From Homoserinimonas aerilata (lineage in GTDB: Bacteria; Actinomycetota; Actinomycetes; Actinomycetales; Microbacteriaceae): a stretch of DNA of 64,000 nt. The first letter of the stretch is position 1. Each line of letters opens with the position of its first letter. Below the pieces are notes generated by a model that did not search any database, was not told where the DNA came from, and was given only the letters and a program-made list of their open reading frames with translations. This document shows, one piece after another, positions 43,106 to 51,886 of the stretch. The stretch covers positions 682,001 through 746,000 of the forward strand of contig NZ_VFOM01000001.1 in NCBI RefSeq assembly GCF_006716125.1, read 5' to 3'. The position numbers were made by a program, and so were the translations under genes.

Positions 43106-44092
43106 ATGGCTGAGTCGCCGGATGGTTCGAGGGGTGCGTCCCGCTGGGGGCGTCGCAGGCGAAAGCGTGAGGAGCTTGAGGCTTTCGCGCACCAGACCGC
43201 TGATGAGCTCAAGGCGCAGTTCGAGGAGGCTCGGGCTCAGTTCGAGGCCACGAACGAGAAGATAGAGGCCAAGGCGGGGCGCAACCTGTTTGCCGCTGTG
43301 GGCATCGGTCTGGGCCTTGGCGCGCTCATGCTGCTCAGCCTCATCGTCGTCAAGGAGCTGTTCATGCTCTTCGCCGGCGCGCTTGTCGCGTTCACGGCGT
43401 TCGAGTTGGCGAGCGCACTGCGCTTCGCGGGTCGCAATGTGCCGCGGCTGCCGACGGTGCTGGCTGCGTTGGCCACGGTTCCTGCGGCGTTCTATCTGGG
43501 TGCGGATGGCAAATGGTTCGTCTCGCTTGCGGGCATCGCCTTTGTCGCGTTGTGGCGTGTGGCCGAGCTGGTGCGCCCGAGTCATCGCGGCACCGCGCTG
43601 GAGCTGTGGAAGGACGTGGCTGCGGGAACCCTCGTGCAAGTCTATGTGCCGTTCCTGGCGGGCTTCGCCGTTCTCCTGACCGCTCAGGACGGCGGCGAGT
43701 GGTGGACTCTCGCGTTCATCGTCATCGTCGTCGCGATCGATGTGGGCGCCTATGCGAGCGGCGTGAGCTTCGGGCGCCACAAGATGGCCCCGCACATCAG
43801 CCCGGGCAAGACCTGGGAGGGCTTCGCCGGGGGAGTGGCTGCCGCGCTTCTCGCGGGCATCCTGCTGTCGACGCTGATGCTGGGCAAGCCGTGGTGGCTC
43901 GGTGTGGTGTTCGGTCTGACGATGGTCTTCACGGCGACGGTCGGTGATCTGATCGAGTCGCTCATCAAGCGCGATCTGGGCATCAAGGACATCAGCACCT
44001 GGCTTCCGGGGCATGGCGGCTTCCTCGACCGCCTCGATTCGATCCTGCCCAGTGCGGCGGCGGCTTACGTGTTGTTCCACCTCTTCGCCTGA
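43106..44092 (+). CDS. cdsA: Phosphatidate cytidylyltransferase (CDP-diacylglycerol synthase)
   Basis: Makes CDP-diacylglycerol for all phospholipids. The 328-aa protein has a hydrophilic, partly coiled N-terminal extension of about 60 residues, then about eight helices. The family signature SLIKRDLGIKD with PGHGGFLDRLDSI lies at about 290-315. It starts at the base after the frr stop. Confidence 0.95.
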   Translation: MAESPDGSRGASRWGRRRRKREELEAFAHQTADELKAQFEEARAQFEATNEKIEAKAGRNLFAAVGIGLGLGALMLLSLIVVKELFMLFAGALVAFTAFELASALRFAGRNVPRLPTVLAALATVPAAFYLGADGKWFVSLAGIAFVALWRVAELVRPSHRGTALELWKDVAAGTLVQVYVPFLAGFAVLLTAQDGGEWWTLAFIVIVVAIDVGAYASGVSFGRHKMAPHISPGKTWEGFAGGVAAALLAGILLSTLMLGKPWWLGVVFGLTMVFTATVGDLIESLIKRDLGIKDISTWLPGHGGFLDRLDSILPSAAAAYVLFHLFA

Positions 44093-44114
44093 GTTCTTGG
44101 TGCAGAATAGAGCC

Positions 44115-44666
44115 GTGAGCACAACTTTTCCGAAGACCCGGCCCTCCCGCAAGGGGTACAGCATCGAGCAGGTCGAGGACTTCCTCGAGGATGCGCGACG
44201 CGCGTACACGGCTGAGCGTGGCGAGGTCTCGGTGGTCGATGCGGCGACGATCCGTCGTACCTCCTTCGCCCTGCAGAAGGGCGGCTACGCACCGGAGCAT
44301 GTGGATGCTGCTCTTGAGCGTCTGGAGGATGCGTTCGCGACGCGTGAACGCGAGCGCCTCATCGCGCAGCAGGGTGAGGACGCGCTGGTGGCGCGCATGC
44401 GGGATACCGCCCAGCAGATCGTGAACCGGATCGCGCGTCCGAAGGGCAACAGATTCGAGCGGGTGAGTCTGCTCGCCAAGGGTTACGACCGGGCCCAGGT
44501 GGATGCTCTCGCCGATCGAATCGCAGGGCATCTGCAGTCCGATGCTCCGCTGGAGGTCGCAGAGGTTCGCACGGCGGCATTCCATCCTCGCCGCGGCGGC
44601 TACCGCGAGTCTCAGGTCGATCTGCTTCTGGATGATGTGATCGACGTTCTTCTGGCGGTCGGATGA
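44115..44666 (+). CDS. DivIVA-domain protein with four repeated motifs
   Basis: 183 aa. The motif (K/G)GY-x4-VDxxL that opens DivIVA proteins occurs four times: KGYSIEQVEDFL (about 13-24), GGYAPEHVDAAL (about 56), KGYDRAQVDALA (about 121) and GGYRESQVDLLL (about 162). DivIVA proteins bind curved membrane and organise polar growth and septation. There is no long coiled coil here. The GTG start is 6 nt after CAGAAT (44103-44108). Confidence 0.85.
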   Translation: MSTTFPKTRPSRKGYSIEQVEDFLEDARRAYTAERGEVSVVDAATIRRTSFALQKGGYAPEHVDAALERLEDAFATRERERLIAQQGEDALVARMRDTAQQIVNRIARPKGNRFERVSLLAKGYDRAQVDALADRIAGHLQSDAPLEVAEVRTAAFHPRRGGYRESQVDLLLDDVIDVLLAVG

Positions 44667-44723
44667 GGCGACTACGCCTCATCGCTGGGGTTTCGATCCA
44701 TTCTGAGCTAAGGTCTTCTCACT

Positions 44724-45401
44724 GTGGGCAGGCGAAGTAGTCATCGCGCGTCCCGAGCGCTGATCGTTCGTTCGGGGGGTGCGTCTTCGGTGACCCCGGC
44801 GCGGCGCGCCCTGCCTCGTCGGGCGGCGCTCTCCGGCGGTCATGGTCGTACCGTCCTCCAACTCTTCGCATTCACGGCTGCGGCCGCGGTGATGCTCGTC
44901 TCTGTCGTTGCCCCGAACGCGCTGCCTCAGCAGGCTGCTGCTGAGGCTTCGGATGTTCCGGCGTCGGCTGATGTGACGCAGTCGCTTCTGATCTCGTCGA
45001 GCGCTTCGGTGGTCGAGTTCACCCGTGACAGTTATGAGGCGTCGAAGCCCGTTCCTGTGGTGACGACGCATGCGGCTCCCGCTGCTGGTGTCCCCGATCC
45101 GGGTTCGGCGCAGGCCATCGCCTACAGCCTGCTGCAGGACCGCGGTTGGGGCGACGATCAGTTCAACTGCCTTGTCGCGCTCTGGAACAAGGAGTCGGGC
45201 TGGAACGTCTACGCCCACAACCGTTCGAGCGGTGCCTATGGCATCCCGCAGGCGCTTCCCGGCACGAAGATGGCTTCGGTCGCGGGCGACTGGGCCACGA
45301 ACCCGGCGACGCAGATCATCTGGGGCCTGGGCTACATCGGGGGCCGCTACGGCACCCCGTGCGACGCTTACGGCTTCAGCCAGATCAAGGGCTGGTACTG
45401 A
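44724..45401 (+). CDS. Secreted SLT-like (lytic transglycosylase-type) domain protein
   Basis: 225 aa. After a basic stretch there is one hydrophobic segment (about 44-68) acting as signal or anchor, then a Ser/Ala/Pro linker. The C-terminal roughly 90-residue domain begins AQAIAYSLLQDRGWGDDQFN and contains ALWNKESGWNVYA with the likely catalytic Glu, then GAYGIPQALPGTKM. It resembles the SLT-like domain of actinobacterial muralytic proteins. The GTG start lies 9 nt after TAAGGT (44709-44714). Confidence 0.8.
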   Translation: MGRRSSHRASRALIVRSGGASSVTPARRALPRRAALSGGHGRTVLQLFAFTAAAAVMLVSVVAPNALPQQAAAEASDVPASADVTQSLLISSSASVVEFTRDSYEASKPVPVVTTHAAPAAGVPDPGSAQAIAYSLLQDRGWGDDQFNCLVALWNKESGWNVYAHNRSSGAYGIPQALPGTKMASVAGDWATNPATQIIWGLGYIGGRYGTPCDAYGFSQIKGWY

Positions 45402-45446
45402 GCCGCTCCGGCGGGGCCGCAGGCTTCGCCGGGTAGACTCGTCGGC

Positions 45447-45740
45447 ATGCCCAGATCGAATCGCCCCCGCGGCAGGCGGCGGGATCCGGTCGAGGAGCGC
45501 GATCTGAGGTCGGCGCTGTTCGGGTCGTCACGAACCGAGACGCGGCGTGGTGTGGCGTGGAATGTGCAGCCGGTCTCCGGAGCATCCGCGGTGAAGTCCT
45601 ACATCTGCCCGGGGTGCAGCCTCGGCATCGAGCCCGGCACGGCGCATGTCGTCGCCTGGCGTGCTGACGGCCTCATGGGTGAGGCCGACGATCTGGCGGC
45701 CCGCAGGCATTGGCATTCGCACTGTTGGAAGATCAGCTGA
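45447..45740 (+). CDS. Small conserved actinobacterial protein with zinc-ribbon-like motif
   Basis: 97 aa with a basic N-terminus (RSNRPRGRRRDPVEERDL) and a putative metal site made by CPGC (about 54-57) and HWHSHC (about 88-93). Homologues are often labelled ATP/GTP-binding without evidence. The function is unknown. The ATG is 7 nt after TAGACT (45434-45439), a clean leaderless promoter. Confidence 0.75.
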   Translation: MPRSNRPRGRRRDPVEERDLRSALFGSSRTETRRGVAWNVQPVSGASAVKSYICPGCSLGIEPGTAHVVAWRADGLMGEADDLAARRHWHSHCWKIS

Positions 45741-45760
45741 GCGTCGACCGAGGAGGACCC

Positions 45761-46537
45761 ATGTCAGAGACACCAGCGCAGGATGCTTCGGCGACAGCCG
45801 GCGAGACGGAGGCCGGAGTCGAGATCCGTGCGGCCGTGGAGCTTCCGGCCCGCCGCGAGAACATCGAGCTGCGCACCGCCGACGGGCTCACCCTTGTGGG
45901 GGAGCTCTCCCTGCCGCTCGAGAAGGCGCCGGTCGCGACGATGCTGGCCCTGCACCCGCTGCCGACGGCGGGCGGCTTCATGGACTCGCATGTGATCCGC
46001 AAGGCGGCCGCGCGGCTGCCGGCTCTCGCAGACATGGCCATGCTGCGCTTCAACTTCCGTGGCGTGAGCTCGCCGCGCGGTACCTCCGAGGGCGAGTTCG
46101 GCGACGGCGTCGATGAGCGCCTCGACCTCGCGGCGGCCGTCGACTTCGTGGCGCAGAGGGGCCTGCCCGTGCCGTGGCTCGTGGGCTGGTCGTTCGGCAC
46201 CGAGGTCGCCCTCAAGCACGGCCTCGCACACGAACTGCCTGGCGCCATCCTGTTGTCTCCGCCGCTGCGCCGGACTACGGATGCTGAGCTTGCCGCGTGG
46301 GCGGGCAGCGGTCGTCGTCTTGTCGCCGTCGTGCCGGAGCTCGATGACTTCCTGCGGCCGGCAGAGGCGGCGGAGCGTTTCGCGGCCGTGCCGGAGACGG
46401 AGTTCGTGGCGGTCGAGGGCGGCCGGCACCTGTGGGTGGGGGAGCAGCAGACGCGCCGTGTGCTCAGCGAGATCGTCGCGCGTCTGAACCCGGCTGCCCT
46501 TCCGTTGCCGACGCGCTGGACGGGCCCGCTCGCCTAG
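45761..46537 (+). CDS. Alpha/beta hydrolase
   Basis: 258 aa with an alpha/beta hydrolase fold: LALHPLPTAGGFMDSHV (about 69), RFNFRGVSSPRG (about 100) and the nucleophile elbow GWSFGT (about 145-150). The Asp and His of the triad are probably in VVPELDDFL and VEGGRHLW. It belongs to the group of short-chain esterase/dienelactone-hydrolase-like proteins; the substrate is unknown. ATG 45761 has AGGAGG 5 nt upstream. Confidence 0.8.
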   Translation: MSETPAQDASATAGETEAGVEIRAAVELPARRENIELRTADGLTLVGELSLPLEKAPVATMLALHPLPTAGGFMDSHVIRKAAARLPALADMAMLRFNFRGVSSPRGTSEGEFGDGVDERLDLAAAVDFVAQRGLPVPWLVGWSFGTEVALKHGLAHELPGAILLSPPLRRTTDAELAAWAGSGRRLVAVVPELDDFLRPAEAAERFAAVPETEFVAVEGGRHLWVGEQQTRRVLSEIVARLNPAALPLPTRWTGPLA

Positions 46538-46573
46538 AGAGCAGCAGCGCCCGGAGAATTAGAGCCTTGAGGC

Positions 46574-47623
46574 TCAGAGTTCGTTCTGGCGGGGGATGAA
46601 GACCTGCTTGACGATGATGAGCACGGATGCCGCGACGGGGATGGCGACGAGCGCTCCAAGAACCCCGAGCAGGTTTCCTCCGACGAGGGCGGCGATGACG
46701 ACGATCACGCCGGGCACCTTCACCGCGCGGTTCATGATGCGCGGGTTGATCACGTATGCCTCGATCTGCATGTAGATCAGGTAGTAGATGGCGGCGATGA
46801 GTACGGTCGGCCATCCGTTGAACAGCAGCACGCTGAGCACGATGAGTGTCGAGCCGGTGAGGGTTCCGACGAGCGGAACGAGGCTGAACAGGAAGGCGAT
46901 GAAGGCGAGCAGCACCGAGTACTGGGCGCCGATGATCGACAGGAAGATGAAGCTGAGCACACCGTTGATGAAGGCGAGCGTCGCCTGGCCGACGACGTAG
47001 CGTCCGACGGAGTCGGTGATCTGCTCGGCGATGTCGATGAAGCGCGCCCGCTTGGAGGCGGGGACGAGCTGGTAGACCCCGCGCTTCATGCTCTGCAGCG
47101 ATGACACGAAGTACAGGGTCAGGATGAGGATGATGACGCCGCCGAACGCTGCGGTGGCGATGTTGATGCCCGCCTGGAGCACGCCGCCGCCGATGCTGAA
47201 GAAGTCGAGGCCGGCGACCCAGGTGGAGAGCTGGTCGAGGATGACCGACACCTTGAGATCTGGGAACAGATCCTGCAGGTACTCGGTGAGGTCGAGGTCA
47301 CCGGACTGCGCCTGCACGATGATCTCCTGCACCTGGGCGACGAGCTTGCCCACCTGTTCCGTGATGACTGGGATGAGGGCGAACACGAGGCCGGTGAACG
47401 CCGCGAGCACCCCGATGAGCACGGTGAGTGTGGCGAGCCAGCGCGGAAAGTGGTGCTTCTCGAGGAAGGAGATGAGCGGGTCGAGGCCGAGTGCGATGAA
47501 CAGCGCGGCACCGATGTACGTGAGGATCGCTGCCAGGTTGCCGACGGCGGCACCGATGGCGATGGCGAGGATGACTCCGAGCCCACCGAACAGCCCCAGC
47601 CGGAATGCGTTCTGGATCTTCAT
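46574..47623 (-). CDS. AI-2E family transporter (UPF0118)
   Basis: 349 aa integral membrane protein with about eight helices, including the paired N-terminal helices and the C-terminal segment GVIVVIAALVGGNLLGVLGAL (shown as family hallmark around residues 308-328). Members move autoinducer-2 or act as Na+/H+ antiporters; no substrate can be assigned. The coiled-coil gene lies upstream on the same strand, 50 bp away. Confidence 0.88.
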   Translation of the reverse strand: MKIQNAFRLGLFGGLGVILAIAIGAAVGNLAAILTYIGAALFIALGLDPLISFLEKHHFPRWLATLTVLIGVLAAFTGLVFALIPVITEQVGKLVAQVQEIIVQAQSGDLDLTEYLQDLFPDLKVSVILDQLSTWVAGLDFFSIGGGVLQAGINIATAAFGGVIILILTLYFVSSLQSMKRGVYQLVPASKRARFIDIAEQITDSVGRYVVGQATLAFINGVLSFIFLSIIGAQYSVLLAFIAFLFSLVPLVGTLTGSTLIVLSVLLFNGWPTVLIAAIYYLIYMQIEAYVINPRIMNRAVKVPGVIVVIAALVGGNLLGVLGALVAIPVAASVLIIVKQVFIPRQNEL

Positions 47624-47673
47624 GCGGCTCCCTGCTGCATCCGACGCTGCCGTGCGCAGCGCTCGTCTTCAGT

Positions 47674-49824
47674 TCAGTGGTCGCTCGTGATGCGTTCGGC
47701 TTCCGTGAGCATGCCCCGGAGGTTCTCGAAGTAGCCAGCGACCGCTTCGCGCTCGATCCTAATCTTGGCCAGACGGTCTTCTGCATCAGACACAAGCGTT
47801 GCGGCTGTTTTCTCGGCCTCATCGACGATCGAGCGGGCCCGGTTCTCCGCGTTGGAGAGGATCTCGGCGGCCGTGGCCGACGACGATTCGCGCAGCGCAC
47901 GCGCCTCGGCCTTGGAGCCGGCTTCCAGCGTCTCCGCCTCCTGACGCTTCTCGCCGGCACGCTTGATGGCCTCCGCAAGCTGGCTCTGGGCTTCGTCCAG
48001 GTACTTCTGGGTCTGGGAGACCGCCTCCTGCTGGCGGGCGAGGAACTCCTTCTCGGCCTCGTCGCGTCGCGCCTTGAGCTCGACGTCGAGGTCGATGCGG
48101 GCCTGTTCGGTCTCGCGCGCGACAGTGCTGCGGGATTCCTCCGACTCGAAGGCGAGCTGGGCGCGCACCGTCTCGTCGTCGTGCTTCAGGGCCGCGCGCA
48201 CCTGCGCGACCTCGCGTGCGGCATCCGCTCGCAGCTTGCTCGCCTCGGTCGTGGCCGCCTTCAACGCCGCGGTGAGCTCGGCCTCAAGCGCGGAACGGCG
48301 CGAGGTGATCTCGAGCTCGAGCTCGGAGCGTGCCCGGGTGGTCTCCTCCTCGAGCTCGGAGCGAGCCCGGGTGGTCTCCTCCTCGAGTTCGGAGCGCAGC
48401 CGTGTCGTGTCTTCTGCGAGTGCGCCGCGTGTGGCGGCCGTCTCGTTCTCGAGAGTCGCGCGGGTCTCTGACGCTTCTATGTCGAGGGCCGAACGCACGC
48501 GTTCCGCCTCCTGCTCGAGCTCTGTGCGGATGCGCGCGGCCTCCTGCTCCAGTTCGGTGCGGATGCGTTGGCTGTCGTTCTGCAGGGCAGCCTGGCGGCC
48601 GGTGATCTCGTTCTCGAGCTCTGTGCGTCGCGCCGTGATCTCCTGGTCGAGCTCGCTGCGTCGTGCGGTGAGCTCCTGCTCGAGCTCTGTGCGTGCCGTC
48701 GTGAGCTCCTGCTGCAGCTCGTTGCGGGCCGCGCTGATCTCGTGGTCGAGTTCGCGGCGGCGGCTGCCGACCTCCTGCTCGAGTGCCGCGCGTTGCTGCG
48801 CCGCCTGCTGTTCGAGGGCGGCGCGCGTCGTGGCGGTCTCGTGGGCGAGGCGGTCGGATGCCTCCTTGGTGTCGCGTTCGAGCTTGCCGCGGGCCTCAAG
48901 GGTGTCGCGTTCGAGTTTGCCGCGGGCCTCGGTCGTCTCGCGTTCGAGGCTGCCGCGCTTCTCGCGGGTGTCGAGTTCGAGGGCCGTTCTGGCCTCGTCG
49001 ATCTCCTGCTTCAGTGCCGCCTTGGTCTGCTCGACGGTGGCGTCCAGTTCGGCGCGCGTCGTCTCCACGTAGCGGTCGATGTCGGTGCGCTTCTGCTCGA
49101 TCTCGCGTTCGAGGTCGCCGCGCAGCTTCTCATCCTCTGCGGCGAAGGCGGCCCTGCCCTGCTCGGTCTCCCGGGCGAGTGCTGCGGCCTGCTCGCGGGC
49201 CTCTCCGGATTCGCGGTCGACGACGGCGCGCAGCTCGGCGGCCTCGCGCTCCGCCTCGGCGCGCAGTGCGCCGGCCTCACGCTTTGCGGTGGCCCGCACC
49301 TCCGCGGCCTCCGTTGCGACGGCGCCGCGGATGGTGGCGGCCTCACGCACCGCATCCTGAGTCACCGTCTCGGCTTCGATGTGCGCGCGATCAAGGAATT
49401 CGGATGCCTCGACGCGGGCCTCGGTGACGAGGGCCTCAGCCCTCGTGCTCGCCTCGCCGACGATGCGCTCGGCATGGGCGTGTGCTTCGGCGCGAAGCCC
49501 CTGAACCTCTGCCTGCACCGTGCTGCGCAGCTTCTCGGCGTCGATGTCGGCCTGGCTGATCAGGCGGGTCGACTGCTCCTCGGCCACCCGAAGCGTGTTC
49601 TCGAGTTTCGTGCCGAGCCCCGCATAGGTGGGGCTGCCGGTCTCGTCGAGCTCCGCCTGGAGGTCGTCGACGGTCGCCTTGAGCCGCTTGAGTTCTTTGC
49701 TCGCCTCCGCCTTGTCGGCGTTGGCCTTGATGAGTTCGCGACGAAGGGCCTGGATGGCGCCGTCGACCTCTTCGCGGTTGTATCCGCGCATGACGGTGCT
49801 GAACGCTTCTTCGTCAATTGCCAC
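47674..49824 (-). CDS. Cytoskeletal-type coiled-coil protein with DivIVA-like N-terminus and hendecad repeats
   Basis: 716 aa. Residues 1-40 contain the DivIVA-like motif MRGYNREEVDGAI. From about residue 238 to 589 the chain is 32 consecutive 11-residue units without one inserted or lost residue, each of form L-x2-E-x4-R-x2 (for example LEQELTARRSE, LEEETTRARSE). A looser 11-residue period reaches back to about residue 130. Such hendecads form long straight rods; the closest known parallels are the Streptomyces filament proteins Scy and FilP. GTG 49824 has the strong Shine-Dalgarno ACGAGGAG. At DNA level the repeat is 33 bp, and two units near 48330-48395 are almost identical. Confidence 0.88.
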   Translation of the reverse strand: MAIDEEAFSTVMRGYNREEVDGAIQALRRELIKANADKAEASKELKRLKATVDDLQAELDETGSPTYAGLGTKLENTLRVAEEQSTRLISQADIDAEKLRSTVQAEVQGLRAEAHAHAERIVGEASTRAEALVTEARVEASEFLDRAHIEAETVTQDAVREAATIRGAVATEAAEVRATAKREAGALRAEAEREAAELRAVVDRESGEAREQAAALARETEQGRAAFAAEDEKLRGDLEREIEQKRTDIDRYVETTRAELDATVEQTKAALKQEIDEARTALELDTREKRGSLERETTEARGKLERDTLEARGKLERDTKEASDRLAHETATTRAALEQQAAQQRAALEQEVGSRRRELDHEISAARNELQQELTTARTELEQELTARRSELDQEITARRTELENEITGRQAALQNDSQRIRTELEQEAARIRTELEQEAERVRSALDIEASETRATLENETAATRGALAEDTTRLRSELEEETTRARSELEEETTRARSELELEITSRRSALEAELTAALKAATTEASKLRADAAREVAQVRAALKHDDETVRAQLAFESEESRSTVARETEQARIDLDVELKARRDEAEKEFLARQQEAVSQTQKYLDEAQSQLAEAIKRAGEKRQEAETLEAGSKAEARALRESSSATAAEILSNAENRARSIVDEAEKTAATLVSDAEDRLAKIRIEREAVAGYFENLRGMLTEAERITSDH

Positions 49825-50098
49825 GCTGATCTCCTCGTGAGTTGTCGGCCGGTGCAGTGCGATGCCGGCTCGCGCCATCCGAGTTTAGCCGCAGCATCCG
49901 GTCTCGGCACTTCGTGACTGTGGGGCTGCTCGCCCCCAGCCCGCTATTAGGTGGCTTTCAGTTAGCTCCGCTAGTCTTGATCGTCTTTGTCTGTTGTCCA
50001 CGGCGTCCGCTTTCGGGAGCCGTATGGCCGTCGGCTGTGGGAAGCGCCCGTCAGCCCTCAGGTGTCCGGTCGAGTCGGCAACACGAGAGGAGTAGTTC
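49825..50098. promoter_or_regulatory. Divergent intergenic region between the coiled-coil gene and the membrane protein/lipoprotein gene
   Basis: 274 bp without a gene. TAGTCT (49972-49977) is the best -10 for the plus-strand gene and would give a leader of about 115 nt. A GGGGCTG...CAGCCCC-like inverted repeat lies near 49923-49942. No known RNA motif was recognised. Confidence 0.35.
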
Positions 50099-51886
50099 TT
50101 GCGGTTTGTTGCGGCCATCGTCAGCTTCGTCCTGGCGTTCATCCTCATCGGCTTCGGTATCGCCCAGCGCACCGTGTTCGCCGAGCCCGATCGTGTCGTT
50201 GCGGCCAGCACGACAGACTCCGATGCGGTGCTGAGCGTGCTCGAGGGGTCGGCTCTGAACGCGCATGATGGCCGCCAGAAGGTCGAGGTCAGCGGCAGTG
50301 AGCGTGTCGTAGCCGTCTACGGTCGCACGGGCGACATCGAGGCCTGGGTCGGCGATGCGAGCTACAACCGTCTGACCGTCGATGAGGAGACGGGCGAGCT
50401 TGTGTCGTCGCTCGTCAGGGGCAGCGAGCAGGAGGTTCCGGATGCGATCGGTTCCGACCTCTGGCTGGGCGAGTATGCCGGTGAGGCGGCGCTCGACTTC
50501 ACGCTGAACGTGCCGGAGGGCGTGTCGGTTCTCATCATGTCGACGGGCGTCGACCCCGCGCCCTCGACCGTGAGCGTCACATGGCCGGTCGACAACCGCA
50601 CGCCGTGGTCCGGCCCGCTCGTCGTGGGCGGGGTCATCCTGTTGCTGCTCGGCATCGGGCTCTATCTGTGGGCGTTCAACCATCTGCGCAAGGCTCGCGG
50701 CCCGCGCCGTACCCCGCCGCCGAATCAGCCGAAGCTTCCCCGCCAGCCGCGCTACAGCGCCCGCAAGGCCGCCAAGGCGATCAAGTCTCCGGATGCTCCG
50801 AAGCAGATCGAGAGTTCGAAGGGTCGGCGCTCGACGCGACGCATGACCGCAGTGCTGCCTGTCGTCGTGGTGAGCGCGCTCGTGCTGGGCGGGTGCTCGG
50901 CGGATGCGTGGCCCGACTTCTCGGGTGACGCGGAGGCATCCCCTTCGGCGTCGCCGGGCACGACGGTGGAGACTGTGAGCGCCGTCAAGGACGTCGCCGT
51001 GACCGAGGTGCAGCTCAAGCGCATCATGAAGCAGGTCGCGGATGTCGCGGGCAAGGCCGACGCCGAGCTGAACGCGGAGCTCCTTGCGACCCGGTTCGAA
51101 GGTCCTGCGCTCGAGCTGCGCACGGCCAGCTACACGAAGCGCGCGGCCGATGCGGAGCAGCCGGGCCAGCCGGCGATCGCCGCAGAACCGATCGCGCTCT
51201 CGCTGCCGCAGCAGACCGACATCTGGCCCCGCTACGTCCTCGTCGTCGTGCAGGATCCGGCCGACGAGGCGGTGGTGCCGACGGCGCTCGTGCTCAAGCA
51301 GGCCACGCCCCGCGACAACTACAAGGCCCAGTACGTGGTCATGCTGCAGGCGACGACGTTCCCGGAGGTCGCCGGCGCCAGCGTCGGCGCGATTCGCTAC
51401 TCGCCAGACAACAAGCTGCTGAAGCTCGCACCCGAGGAGGTCGCGAAGGGCTACGCCGACATCATCGCAAACGGTGAGGCGAGTGAGTATGCCGACGAGT
51501 TCGACCTGGCGAGCGACACCTTCCTGCCGCAGGTGGGCCCGGATGCGAAGGCCGGCCGGGTCTCGGCCGTCACCGGTCCGGCAGCCCTCACGTCAGAACC
51601 GGTCGAGGGCACGGGCGACCGTGTTGCCCTCGCCACGGAGGACACGGGCGCGATCCTCGTGATGAGCTTCGGCGACAGGGAGACCGTCGCCCCCACGGAG
51701 GCGCAGGCCGAGATCACCGTCGGTGACGCCGCCCGCCTCCTCACCGGGCTCAGCACGACCAAGAAGGGCGTATTCGTGAACTACGGCTATCAGCTGCTGT
51801 TCTACGTTCCGCCGGCCGGCAGCTCCGAGAAGGTGCGGCTGCTCGGCGCGACGCAGGGCACGACTTCGGCAGGAGAACTTCCATGA
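50099..51886 (+). CDS. Membrane protein fused to a lipoprotein-like domain
   Basis: 595 aa, starting with TTG (RBS AGAGGAG 8 nt upstream). It has a membrane helix at 3-22, an extracytoplasmic domain (30-170), a helix at about 172-193 and a basic Pro-rich linker (195-248). A second signal-like segment then begins at Met249 with an internal lipobox LGGC (Cys266). The rest (270-595) is an extracytoplasmic domain without recognised family. Such proteins occur in other Microbacteriaceae without known function. It overlaps the YbbN-like gene by 4 bp. Confidence 0.75.
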   Translation: MRFVAAIVSFVLAFILIGFGIAQRTVFAEPDRVVAASTTDSDAVLSVLEGSALNAHDGRQKVEVSGSERVVAVYGRTGDIEAWVGDASYNRLTVDEETGELVSSLVRGSEQEVPDAIGSDLWLGEYAGEAALDFTLNVPEGVSVLIMSTGVDPAPSTVSVTWPVDNRTPWSGPLVVGGVILLLLGIGLYLWAFNHLRKARGPRRTPPPNQPKLPRQPRYSARKAAKAIKSPDAPKQIESSKGRRSTRRMTAVLPVVVVSALVLGGCSADAWPDFSGDAEASPSASPGTTVETVSAVKDVAVTEVQLKRIMKQVADVAGKADAELNAELLATRFEGPALELRTASYTKRAADAEQPGQPAIAAEPIALSLPQQTDIWPRYVLVVVQDPADEAVVPTALVLKQATPRDNYKAQYVVMLQATTFPEVAGASVGAIRYSPDNKLLKLAPEEVAKGYADIIANGEASEYADEFDLASDTFLPQVGPDAKAGRVSAVTGPAALTSEPVEGTGDRVALATEDTGAILVMSFGDRETVAPTEAQAEITVGDAARLLTGLSTTKKGVFVNYGYQLLFYVPPAGSSEKVRLLGATQGTTSAGELP

